From Pseudisothecium myosuroides (Eukaryota > Streptophyta > Bryopsida > Hypnales > Lembophyllaceae), in the NCBI GenBank assembly GCA_951799445.1, contig OX637293.1, positions 4,836,001 to 4,900,000 on the forward strand: a stretch of 64,000 bases of DNA. The letters are read 5' to 3'. The position numbers and the translations under genes are program-made. Below the pieces are notes generated by a model that saw only the letters and a list, made by a program, of their open reading frames with translations, did not search any database and was not told the DNA's origin. Of the stretch, positions 11,598-24,106 are shown one piece after another (position 1 is the first letter of the stretch; each line of letters starts with the position of its first letter).

Positions 11598-12600
11598 CGT
11601 TCAATCACTTGCGGAGCAATCAAAAATATTCGGTAGCACCTTGACTTGTCAAACAAATTAGCTGCAAGATGTATTTTTCTCACAGGAGAAGGGCTCGACT
11701 GGATACTCACAAAATAATTAAATCTGAAACCTAATTCAAACTGACTGATTAAATTCCGCTCCAAAACCTCTTCGATAGAGTACAATAAAAGCTTGATCCC
11801 GCCACTGTGCGTATCAGCACTGCGACAAATCACGCTTCCTCAAATCCTTCAACTCCAACTAAACTCGGCAACCCCTGTAGATGGTGTTGTTCGCCGATAC
11901 TCGAAACTAGAGGCCCAGAGACTCCTCAGACATGACCATATCTGCTTCGAGGTTCACCTAAGCCAATGCAACAAAAAGGACCAAAAGAAAATGACTCAAA
12001 ACCCTAAGGGAAATTATAGCGTTCCATAGCTAGGGATTACAGAGTGCGGAACTTAGAATTTTTTTAAAACATCCTACTGCAATACAAGGAGAGATTCTTC
12101 GCAAATTCGCAACCACTCTACAACCTTAAAAACTACCAAAACGCAGCTTCACGAAAAAGACAAAAGTTTCTTCACAGAAAATCATAAACTCCTACAAAGA
12201 GTGGGTTTTTCAAATCAAAATTCGGTGCACCAATAAACCACCTTCTTCGCAGCAGCAATACAACAAAACAAGTCTCCTCTCTCTTTCGACTCCTAGCACC
12301 AAGACTACAACTCTCCTCGTCTCCCAAACATCAATACTTCACCAGCTGCTGCTGCTGCGCCAAATTGCGTCACCACGCGAACCTCGTTCAGAAACTTCCC
12401 AAAAATTTCAAAAAAAATTTCAAAAAAAATCGCAGAACTTACACGGACCTTGGAATCAATTCGTGAGGAACAAGGAACCTCAAACAGAACAAAGACCCGA
12501 TCAGCGCGACGGATTCCGCCGGCCCGCGGGGTCGGATTGCTCTGCGCGAAGTCAGTGCGTGACGAGAGAGACAGCCCCAGCAAAGGTGGCCATCTTTCCG
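11598..12600 (-). promoter_or_regulatory. Apyrase 5' leader with probable 5'UTR intron
   Basis: Read on the minus strand, a GTAAGT donor begins at 12,442 and a TTGCAG acceptor ends at 11,662, leaving a short second leader exon before the ATG at 11,597. The upstream exon would lie around 12,443-12,580. The 92-codon minus-strand frame at 12,305-12,583 crosses the donor and is therefore probably not translated. A direct repeat of AAAAAATTTC units sits at 12,400-12,430. Confidence 0.45.
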
Positions 12601-14297
12601 TGGCGAATTGCCTTCTTTACAAATCGACGTCTCAGATTCGTTTGCATCGAATCTAACGGTGTGCTTATCGTGCGGGAATCATTCCACATCTTTCTGAGGA
12701 TTTTTCTTTTATGTCGGAATCTACATAACATTGTTTAATCAGCCCATGCTGGGTAGGTATTATGCCTCCATAGATGCCTCCGGTAATGCTTGGGAGAGAC
12801 TTTGAATATAATTTAAGGATTGGGGTTGGTTAACGGGAGCCATATAAAATAATTTCCTTTATAGTAGGGGGTACCTTTTCAAGGTTGGAAAAGGGACGCT
12901 TGACTCCTTGGTAAACAATGTTAGGGGAGGCAAGCGATTCCTGAGCACCTCCCATTATGGCAAAGGACAATGTTTCCTTTCCGTGCACAAAGAGATGAAT
13001 AGTGATCAATTATGGCGCAGTTTTTGGGGCAGTTGTGGTACATTATGATTGGTTGCAAGACTCTCAATGTTGCAACCAATTCTTGGTGGATTTTGCAACT
13101 TGCCTTTGGTTGGAAATAGGTCTATATGACTAGTGTGGGTCGAACAGAATCTTCAGCTAAAAACTTCACAATACTTATGTTTTGAGAAATAAAAATCTGG
13201 AAAATTATGGAAACCTATCAAATTCTATTTCTGCACACAGAAATTTTTTCCCTTTGAACAAACTTTGCCCTGCAGATACATGTAATTGTTTTAGTGGTTA
13301 GAAATGGGTTGCTTCCCCTATATACGTCTTGGATTTGTTTGCCATTTTCAGAGAATGATTATAATTGAACATGTTTTTGCTTTTGTGTTGGAAGGTGGTA
13401 GTAATTTTAGCGTTGTTAGCCCTGCATTTGGAAAGGAGTATGAAGAATACTGAAGTCTTAAGTGTTGAAATAACATTAACTCTTCTATTGATGTAAAACA
13501 TATAGAAATTGCATATTCATGTGGTTTTTGAGATTTGGAATCACCTTTCACGATTAGTAAATCTTATATTGTAATACATGAGGGTCACTTTTGACACTTT
13601 GTTGTTGGAAATGAATTTTTCCACCGAAATTGATTTTGATAAATCCACATCATTCTAAACCATTGCAATTAGAATTTGACACATGTCACTTTTTTACAAA
13701 AATTACTTAATTTTTTAGAGTTCTTAAATTAAATAGTATAGTGTCATGATTTAATTGAATTACAAAACATTGGCCTTCAAAGATGCAATCGACCCACCTT
13801 TTCAAATTTGTGATGTTCAATATATATATAAAAGTGAAAATAGATAAGAAATTGTATGAAATAAAACAATAATCCCTCATTATCTTTTGAATCATTAGTC
13901 CATATATTCAAAATGTATAGTCCCTTGTCTTAGGGTCTTACTTTATAATGAGCAACAAATCTCTTTACAACATAAACTTTCCTTATTATTTGAAATATCC
14001 TTGGGCATCCAAAAATTCCTACAAACTTACTTGCACTTTTGGATTTTCAATAAATTTTACGTACATAATTGACATTTGGTTCAATGTCAAAGAAAACAAA
14101 TTTCATGCACTTGCATCCAAATAATGGATGGATGGAAATTGTTTACACTTAGTGCATAACTAATATTGAGTTTTGTATCAGAGGAGACAAAACTCGTGCA
14201 TTGTACACCTGCAAAATGGGTGGATGAAATTTGTTTAGTGTTTATAAGTGAGTGCATGTCTATGTTGTTTATCGTCCACAATTTAGACAACTAAATG
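12601..14297. other. Intergenic, increasingly AT-rich
   Basis: Positions 12,747-12,920 are a copy of the dispersed repeat seen at 768-945 and, in reverse, at 1,565-1,660. From about 13,150 the sequence becomes strongly AT-rich and continues so into the following gene. No gene is supported; the short frames are chance openings. Confidence 0.5.
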
Positions 14298-17200
14298 TTA
14301 AGGTGTTGCATTCCATCTTGGTTCATATACACCTGGAATTAATCCCCATGCTTTAGTATTAGGATGCTTTAGAATTGTTTCTATATATGGAAAATAAGTG
14401 TAATTCCAATTTTGGTCTTTAACATTGTATAAAGCAATGAGTGGATCAAATCCAATAACTTTTATAGCTATATGTCCAATGCTTGCCATTACTTCCCATG
14501 GAGGCAACTTTTCACCAACAACCATCTTTAAATTTCCTCCAGTCTTACTAGTTCTTCTAAATAATAATGAATATAGGTGTCTAGGCATGATACCTTGGGC
14601 TAAAACTTTGAAAGAACCTGTGGGTGTACCATCTTCGTTAACAACAACTTCAGTGATAAATAATGTATCTGGATATTCTTTAAATTCTGCTTCTCGAGAT
14701 ACAGCATATATTTTTGTATTGAAACCAATTTGAACAAGTTTGGGTGGTTCGACGACCTTAACACAATATATTTCTCCTGCCTTGGTAAAATCAATAATTA
14801 ATTGTTGTCTTCTAGAGTTATTTATATTAAAATAAAATATAACAGGTTTGGGAAGGTCTTGTTTTTGTGGTGAAATTTGGAGGCCACCATAGTAAATAGA
14901 GTATCCATGAACAACTATAGTAGAATATCCTAGACTTCTATATGGCGGGGATGCATTTAAAATATGTTCAAAATGAACCCAAGATTCTTTTAAAGAGCAA
15001 TATACTAATAATGCTATTTGTGTACTCCCAATAATTGTTTCTTCACATAGGGATGCTCCTATAACAATTAAACGATAAGTTGTTCGTGTACTATCATAAT
15101 AAACTAATCGAGCTATCTTATGTCGTAATATTTTATAAGGTACTGGAGGTAAAAATTTGATTTCATAAGTGAGAGGATTTGTTATAATTATTGTCGATTT
15201 ATTTTGGGCTTGATCACTCACATTTTGACCATTTTTTTCTCCTTTCACAACAATAAGTCCACCATTACAAGCAATTACACTATAGAAGTCTAATTCTAAA
15301 TATCTAATATTTGGAAGATTTACCCATTGTTTTTTATAGTATTCTATTTCAAAAATTTGTGGTGTATTAGTTAAGTATTGAAGATAATCCAAGCCCAAAA
15401 TTCGTCTTTGTATGTTAACCTCTACAAAATTTGTTGCAATGACACATGGAAAATAAAATTTGTATTCTTTATTTTTTTTACATTCATCGTTGTTTGATTT
15501 TACTTCAGATGGTGACCAATTTGAAGCCTTATACATATCAGTAATTGTATTTTCAAACTCTAGATCATAATTCTCAATAGGATTTCTATATAATGCCCAT
15601 GATGCATTAATATTAGTCCAAGGGCATTCTATAAAATGTTTTGCCATGTCTTTTGGATTCAACTTTATGCCAAAAGTTTCTATAATATGATTTTGGAGGT
15701 TTGATTCTTGTGAACATTCATTCAAATTATTGTTTGCCACATGCGTATTTTCAACATTCATAGGGTTTGGTTCAATGGGGATTAATTCTTGTAAACTTTC
15801 ATTCAAATTATTGCTCAACATATTTGTGTTTTCAACATTGTCAATATTAGATTGAATGATTTTGGGAGGGGTTCTTTTGTAAAGATTAGAAGGAAGAGGT
15901 TCTTTTAATATTCGCTTTACTAGATCCCATTCATATGCTTCATACACTTTATTTTCTTCAAGGAGGGTAATAAATTTTTGAACATCGTCTTTAGTGTAGT
16001 GTCCAGGACGAAAATTAGTCACATATTCCCATCCATTGAAATGTAAATTGACAAGGTCGGTGAAGATTGCAGGAATTTCTTTTACGACATTTTGATCAAT
16101 GATTATATTTTTCTTAAACCCTTTTATCTTTTTGTTTCCTGCTTGGTTATTAACTCTTCCTTCCCACCATCCAATACGAGAACTTTTTCTTTGCTTCATG
16201 CGATGAACGCATTTGAAACCAGATTGATTTTTTTTTAGTGTGAATCCAAAAGCTTGTCTTTTAAATGACCAGATATAATCATCGTCACTCCATTTTTGCA
16301 TTTCCTCTAAGTCTTCATCATAATTAAAAATAGGAAAATTGAATAAAAAATTTGCAACCTTATCATGTACTTTTAATTTAAGAGCTATCAAATCACGTAC
16401 CTGAGCAGCTACTTCAACAGTGGTATAAAGCCCAATTCTCCAGAACTTATATTTGGTATTTTCGTCATATTTGGTACCTAACTTGGGTAATGTTGCCAAC
16501 CAATTTTCCTGAACTTTATGTACTCCTTCGGGATTTTTTAATAAACCAAACCTTCTTAATTTTTTATTTTGAGTTTTTTTCATATCACTATGCATTGATT
16601 CAACTGGAGGTTCTCCTTGAATTTCATCAAGTTCTTCAATAGGTTCTTCAATAGCATCCATCATCATATCAACTAAAGATTGGTCTTGAAATTCATGGGT
16701 TTCTTCAAAGGTCATTCCTAATAATTCTTGTGCATCCTGCCATGTCAAGTCAGTAGACACTAAAGAGGTATTATCATTATTAAGTACATAAATACTATCT
16801 AACACATCAGTATCATTAGCATTATAAGAAGTAGAAGGTTCATTGGATCCTTGAGGTGATATTATAGAATTTGTGTTGTTATTGTAACTCGTCTGCGTAT
16901 CCATTACATTTGGAATTTCAAGGTTATTTACATCTTCATTGCTTTTTAATTGTGTACTTTGTTCTATATGCAATAGAGGATCAATTGTATGGGTTGTATT
17001 GCTACATTGGTTGTCTAGATTTGTAGTTTCACAATCAATTGGATAGGATATATCTATTAGATTTAAATTTTCAACACTGGAAAATTCTTGTGGTATTCCA
17101 AATTTGAAGGATGCATCATTTACTGTTGAATCAATAGGTATATCTATGAGGTCAATGTTTTGGTCACTAAGAAACTCATCTAGAATATCAAATTCCGAGA

Positions 17201-18835
17201 TTGCATCATGAATATTTAAATTGCCTTCGATGTTATGATCATCTAATATAGTTGTATCAAAGGATAAATCTGTAATGTCAATGTAGTTGTTACCATAATC
17301 TTTGTTGGAATTTTCAAGACTTGTGAGCACATCATTTACATTTGCTAAATCGTCATTTCGATTAGTAGGCAATGGCGTGGGAGTTTTTGGAGGTAATGGC
17401 TCGTGGGTTTTTAGAGGTGATGACGCACGAGTGTTTGCAAATGATTGATGGGAACTTGATGCTGTAGAATTAAATAGAGGATTTTTTTTTCTTTTGGTTG
17501 CAGGACCTTCATTGAAGAGGGATTTATTTAAACTATTAGTAATATACAAGGCATTTTGGGTACAAGCTTTTCTTTTGAATTTTTGATTAGGATCATTGTT
17601 TAACATGTCAGTTATTATATCTAAATTTCTCTGATCTAATTGGTCAAGGTTCATATTTGTAGCAACATTTGAGTGATCTTCAATACAATGTAATGTTGTG
17701 TCTTCATGATTCTCGCTTGTAGGACTAGGTGTTTGCATAGCTTGCTCCGTAGGCAACAAAGAGTTAGACAATGATGGTATTGCAATAAGATTTTCTGTAT
17801 TTTGGTTTTGAATGTTTTTATTTTCTAATAACAACTAACATAGAATACATTGGTTAGTTAGATGCAATCTATAAATTTTTATACTATCTTTAGTTGAAAT
17901 TTGAAATGATCATATTTTGTGTCATAATTTTTTATTTTTACCAACAATCATATTTTGATTTGAATTCCTTCATTTCATTTGTAAATGAAATATTGAGATG
18001 TGCATTTGAAAAATTTATACTATGTAAAGAATAAATTGAACAAAAAAATTTTGCATATAATTTTTAACATTTTTTTTATTATATTGGTGAGAATATTGAA
18101 TTCAATATTCACTCAAAAATAAAATATTTAAGGTTTAGGTGATTAAAAAAGTCTCATTTTATTTTTTTAATAATTTTTTAAATAATTTTTATTAAGTTTT
18201 GTTTATTTTATTTTCATTGTATTTAATTATTTATTTAAAGTTTAAAATTTAACAATAAAAAATATCATGAGACTATTACAGGTTATGTATTGGTGTATAA
18301 CATACCAATTATCTTTCAAATGTAAAAAGCAACATTATAAATTCTAACATTTAGAAACATTTGAATCAAATGATGTTTTGTTAAATGCTATTATATAGGA
18401 ATTATTATTTATACAAGTATTTTATCCCAAGATATTATTTTTAATGTACAAAAATTACTAGCAGTCTTTCATATAAGAAAAATGTTGGATTCAAGAAAGA
18501 CAAACTTTCACCATTCATCCATATTTATTTTATTTAATATTTATTTTTTATGAACTATTTAATAAGTAAAAATGTCACTATTTAATTTTTTAGTTTTTTA
18601 ATTATATATAATATAAATAAATAAAAATAAAAATATTTAATTGTATGGATATTATAAAAACCTGTTTTTTCCAAGTATTAGATTCACTATGGTAATTTGA
18701 AGCTATTTCTTGTAGAAAATCAAAATTTTCATCTTCATTGTATATTGAATCATTATTGTAATCTTCATAAATATCATTTTCATGATTCAACTCTTGACTA
18801 TTAGAGGCTTTTAAATTTGTAGGTCTAGACTCCAT
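14298..18835 (-). CDS. Double-AP2 (ANT-like) protein fused to a kelch/F-box-associated-like propeller
   Basis: Two exons are inferred: exon 1 at 18,835-18,662 (ATG, 58 codons, ends CAG before GTTTTTAT) and exon 2 at 17,834-14,298. Together they encode 1,236 aa. Exon 2 opens right after an in-frame TAG whose AG can be the acceptor, and it has no ATG there, so translation must start upstream. Residue numbers are for the joined protein. The N-terminus (1-420) is Asn/Asp-rich and disordered, with a basic patch ATKRKKNPL (170-178). Residues 420-463 are acidic. AP2 repeat 1 is about 495-563 (GVHKV..W, WRIGLYTTVEVAAQVRDL, NF.IFNY). The linker NYDEDLEEMQ...Y....RQ..GF (562-589) and repeat 2 (596-666: V.R..Q..R, GRV.NQAGNK, TNF) follow the AINTEGUMENTA/PLETHORA order closely. 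Residues 848-1236 resemble kelch/F-box-associated propellers (VIACNGGLIVV, TNPLTYEIKFLPPVP). No F-box is visible. Both AP2 repeats lack many consensus residues, so DNA binding is uncertain. Confidence 0.7.
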
Positions 18836-21800
18836 TTTTTTTAAACCTTTTAAACTATGTGGTAATATAAGGCCTACAAACTGCTTTAGAATATTTTAAT
18901 CTAAAATAAAGCTAAAATCTTCATCTTTATTTATTCTTCATTCAAATATAGGATCTTTTAGTTAGCTTATTTGAATACATTATCCTTCAGTTCTTAAGTA
19001 AATCCCCTTATCAATTGCAAGATTTATGCATTAATTTTTCAAGAACTAAATTTTACAAGCCTTTTCCAAAGGTGAAGTTTTGGCTTTCAAGAATTTAAAA
19101 AAATTCCACATGCATCCTATGACTTATGCATTTTATAGTGAAAAAGTTGGAAAATGGGTTGTGAACACATGAAAATAAATTCTAATTGAAAAAATTCTAA
19201 CCAAAAGAATTTCCCATTCATCTTTAAAAAAATTACAAAGTAGAAGATGGTACTTGTTGAAAGAAAAAACTAAATTGCTAATAATTTTGACAAAAGATTG
19301 AGGACTGTCAATCCCACTGGCAAAAATGTGCTATTAAGCATTACATATCCTATAATTTGTTTTAATTTGAATTTTTTTATTAATTGAATTTAAATAGCAA
19401 TATTTTTATATATTTTATACCTTTACTATCCACAAAATAAAACCTCTCATTGCTTTTATATTACTACTTGAAGTAAACCGGTTCAAACATTTTTGTGCAG
19501 TTAATAATCTATACTATCAAATAAAAACTGGTTAATATTTTTTTGTTTTAAATATATTTCAAATTGCTTGCATTAACATTGAAATTCAAAAAACTTATAA
19601 CTTTTGGAATACTTATTGAAACAACATAAAACAAAGCTTTGACATATGTAAAGTATGATGATTAGGAGCTATTTCAATTGTTTTATGCAAAATACGAAGT
19701 CAATAGACTCTACTTGAATTCTCAAAATTTCCAAAGTGGTTGTCATTAGTCCTTCATGGATTAAATTATTAATATATAATTGATATTCAAAGATTATTCA
19801 GATTATTAAAACTTTGAACATAATATTTATTTTTTAACTTTAAAATACAAATATTCAAAAAACATGATTCCAAAGCTTTAGTAATCTTTATACAACATTT
19901 AAACTGGTATTTAACACAACGGTCTTAGTTAGGATTTTGTAAAAAATTATTAACATGCTAAATCTAATTTTTGATAATTTGCAAAATTCTAATATACAAA
20001 TTTGAGGTTTGTACTTCATAATTTATATTGTGCTTCAAATAAATATATTTTTCACTAAAACAAGCAAACCATTTTCTATTTATTTATATAAGTAAATTAA
20101 TTCTAATTTTATTTTTTATAAAAATATTTAATATTTAATCAAATGAAAATAAATAAAATATATTTTAGAATATTAAAAAAATTGCATATATATTCTAAGT
20201 CAATATTTTATATTCAAATATACTATTACAAATAAATAATATGTAAATCATAAAATTTTGTTTCATACTGTGTAATTTATTTATGTTCATCCTATACATA
20301 CCCTAAAAAATTATAATTATAGGTTTGATTTTTTTAAAACAGGATATTTTATTTAAAGGTTAGTCAAATCTCTAAAACCTCCATCAATTATATGATTTTT
20401 TTGATAAATATGTTCACTAATATTTTGGTGTAAACTTTTGTAAATTAAAAATTAAATTACAGTGAAACCTTTCATAATGCAAATTCCCTACTTGCATAAC
20501 TAAGTGTAGTTCTACATTTGCATACTCCTTATGTGCATAAAGTCTACTACACAAACCATTAATGGAATTGATTATCTCCGATATCAATGATTTTCTTAAT
20601 TGAACAACCAAATTGAACCAATCAAACACAATTATTGTACTTCATGAACATGTTTAATTAATTGGCCTTTGGCACTTGAACTTCTTTATGTGCATATGGC
20701 TAAAAAGTACTCTCCACTGTTCCCATGCGGTAAGGGAAGTTTGACTGTATACAAAATAAGAAACAAATTTAATATTTATGATTAGTACAGGTTTTTAGTT
20801 TGAAGTGTAAACTCATCTAAAGGAAATAAAATATTTAGTTTTAAAGGCAATAAGATTGTAAAGTGATTAAATTTCATATATCAATATTCTTTTATAAATA
20901 ATATCTTAATTACTTTTGTTAAGTGAACAACAAGATGTTATTTTCCAAAAATCAAAATTTTAATCATTTTGTATCTTTAACATCTAAAATTAAAGTTAAA
21001 AATATATCTATATTCAATGATTTGATTTTGAGTTCTATAAGCAATGAAGTATTTTTCTACTACAAATTCCAGTTATTGAAGTATTTATGTATAGCAAATT
21101 TTATAAAATCCTTATTTATATGAATAATTATTAAAATTTTAATTCAATATGCATTTCAAAATAAATAGAATTATTGAGAACTGAAAAGATAAATTTATAA
21201 ATTGACTTCCATAATCTAATGAATATAGATTTCCAAGAAAAATTTGTTTGAAGTTCTTCAACTTCATAAATCATGTGATTAATCTATTAAACTAACATAA
21301 AAATGTGATATGAATCATTTCAAATGTAAAGAAAAGTCCAAGTATTGATACCGATATAGGTGTTTTTTAAGCTACATTGTAATGGATATGCTATCACAAA
21401 GTAACCGTTTTGCTAATTTTTCAACTTCGATATTTTAAAACAAGTTGCATTGATTCTCTACATTTTTTAAGAACTTAGCATGGCCATATCTATAACTTTT
21501 CTTTAACAAAACTATGACTTATTATTATCCTTCATCATTTCATTACAAGTTGGGTATGCCACACCATGTTTGAGACGATAAATGTATTTTTTAAATCCAT
21601 ATTTTAGAATTTAGATGACTTCAACAAGACAATGCAAAGTCTTTATTGTTGATTCCTAGAAAGTGAAAAAAATTTAGATATTTTTTTATTATATAAAACT
21701 TAGACCTAGCTTGCATTGATTAATTTGAAACTTTGAGATTTTGAAATTGTTTTAGCTATTTGAATATTTAAAAAAAATTATTGATAGTATAGCCTATCAA

Positions 21801-23093
21801 TTATTTTATAATTTTTATTGGAGTCACTTTGTTTTATTTCAATTACTGCATTACTCCAAATACTACTATAGCTTGAAAATGAACATGTGATATAAAATAG
21901 ATTTGAATATTTTAAATCAATGAAACGATGTGACTTTTGATTGTAGTAATTTCTTGAATTTTTTGTAATATTATAAGAAATAAGGGCTCTGATGCTTTCC
22001 TTACTACTAATGATCTTAGGGATTTACTAGATATTTGCTAAGAAACTATATGAAAATATAGGATCTTATTTAAACATTTGAAGTAAAATTTATAAAAAAA
22101 AGTAGATCCAAAAGCATCCCATGTTTGTTTCTTTGTTGGAAAAGTTTTGTAATTCACATCTACATAGGTGAGGTGTCTATTGAACTACGGCTAAGGTTTT
22201 AGACCACTCTTCTAGATATTTTATAGTTTTTGATTTTTTTTACTTATTTGGTATTTGACAGAAAAAGTAACCCTTTATCACCTCAATCTTTTTTATATTC
22301 CTTACAACACTATGAAGATGTTGGCTTTATTGTGTTGCAAGTAGCTTCCAACGATTTTGTTCCACAATGTCTTTATGTACAATCAAGGAGGTTAATTCTT
22401 AGTGAATGAATAATAAAGGTCAACCTTCAAAGGTTTATGGCAATACAAAATTTGTAGTACAAATTTAGAATAAGAAAAAATCAAAACAACTATTTTTTTA
22501 GAAATTGTAAAAAACTAAAAGAAAAAATAACAATGGTAATAGAACAAACAAGAGGCAAGTGCTAAGGCCTTAGAGATAGGAAACAAAAAAATGACTACTA
22601 TAGAAATATAACAATGGATTTTCTACAATAGTCATTTTTTTGTTTCCTATCGTTTTCTATGAAGCACTTTGGTGTTCTAATAAGGTGTATACTATATGTC
22701 CGTCAAGTACAAGGCCAAAATATGACTAGCAATCATATTTGTAGTCATCTTTTCTCTCAAGATGTTGGCTTACAAGAATATGACTACCAATAGTCACTAG
22801 TCACTCCCATTCATATTTTCACAGCATGAAACATCCGTTTTGTTGTAGTGCAATTTAGTTTAGATCCCCAACCAAAACAAAAGTTGACTCTCAATGGACT
22901 GATATCTTCAATATCTCCAAGCTCTTAGTTACAAGGCTTTTATGATTGGCAGTTGAAAGAATAGCAGTTTTTTCTTTGAGTACAATGGATTGAGGAGGGT
23001 TGTAGAAGTTAACTTCTTTCCTAATTTTTTATGTGGTCAATACTTGAAATGTGTCTTTTTTAAGAATTTGAAAACAAATTAGTATACTAGAAG

Positions 23094-23096
<3 letters not shown>
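18836..23096. other. Very AT-rich gene-free block
   Basis: No convincing coding region. The frames at 20,417-20,629 and 20,923-21,123 are short, AT-biased and without domains. Composition is strongly A/T with many homopolymer runs, like the introns and flanks of the AP2-propeller gene. A hairpin lies at 22,575-22,649. Confidence 0.5.
22575..22649. repeat. Short perfect-stem hairpin
   Basis: The arm ATAGGAAACAAAAAAATGAC (from 22,575) pairs with its complement ending at 22,649 around a loop of about 12-15 bases; the stem is about 30 bp with two or three mismatches. The flanking CTAAGGCCTTAG (from 22,562) is itself palindromic. It may be a small foldback relic. Confidence 0.55.
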
Positions 23097-23184
<88 letters not shown>

Positions 23185-23189
23185 TTTTT
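23097..23189. repeat. (TA)n microsatellite followed by poly-T
   Basis: An uninterrupted TA dinucleotide run of about 70 bases (23,097-23,167) passes directly into about 22 T. This is highly mutable and probably length-polymorphic; assembly length may be unreliable. Confidence 0.95.
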
Positions 23190-23289
23190 CTTAATGCATT
23201 TTTTGACGTCTATTTGTTTTTATGTTATATTTTCTGTTACAACTAATGTCTTGATATTACATCTAATATCATTGTTAATATAAAATATA

Positions 23290-24106
23290 GGTGGATGTCT
23301 CAAAAATACATTAAAAAACTAGTAGAGGGGATTCGGGGGTCTTGGAGGGTTGCGAGTTTCTTTACGTTCTCAAACTGTGAGAACGCTACGGGAAGGCGCT
23401 GCAGCAGTTGCTTGATGTGGCAGAATGACTGCCACGTCATTTTTGGATTTAAACAAACAAACAAACATCTGACAGTTGTACCACTGTTCATAGAATCGGG
23501 CCAAATCGGAGAAAGACCCTAAAGTGGCCCTCTGGTGACCCCCTAAACATCTAATGACAAATTTTTTCTAATGTTGATACCATTTTTAGTGTGGTCTTTG
23601 GTATCAATACCAAAATCTTCCTACATGCCCATTTTTATAAAATACTTGCATTCTCCCTACATTAAAGTACCTTGTAGCTCTTGAAAAAGCCTACAAATGT
23701 TTTTGCTTTGAACCTTCAATATCTCAATCACATTGTAGTCTCAAGATCTAATATACCATTTGTGGTCATCTAGAGATACTTTATTTTAATTCTTTCTTTA
23801 ATCCTTATTGACCCTTTCGAGGACCTTTCGAGGACTTTCTTAGTAATCAAGGGGCATTTGAAGGACATGTCTTTCAAATCTTCTACATCGCCACAACTAC
23901 TTATTCTAGACTTGGCGGAAGGGTGATTAAACATTAAATCGGAAGAATTTTGTTCACCTAATGCGGAATCTATAAACATTGAATCAACAGAATTGAAAAC
24001 GGGGAATCCATTCTCCACTAGTCTGCTCTTTGCCAAATCAAATTGGTCAGGAGTAGCTTGCATTGTATTTACAAGTGTTTTAGAATATGAATCACATTCA
24101 TTTGCA
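23290..24106. other. Short non-AT-rich segment with an unassigned minus-strand ORF
   Basis: Positions 23,320-23,450 resemble 51,180-51,275 and 45,740-45,990 (shared GATGTGGC...GCCAC motif in similar order), a dispersed repeat. A minus-strand open frame runs from 24,150 to 23,770 (126 codons). Its first residues fall inside the adjacent TTAA-flanked element. The rest (from about residue 15) has normal composition and low repeat content, and might be a fragment of a gene I do not recognise. Confidence 0.35.
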
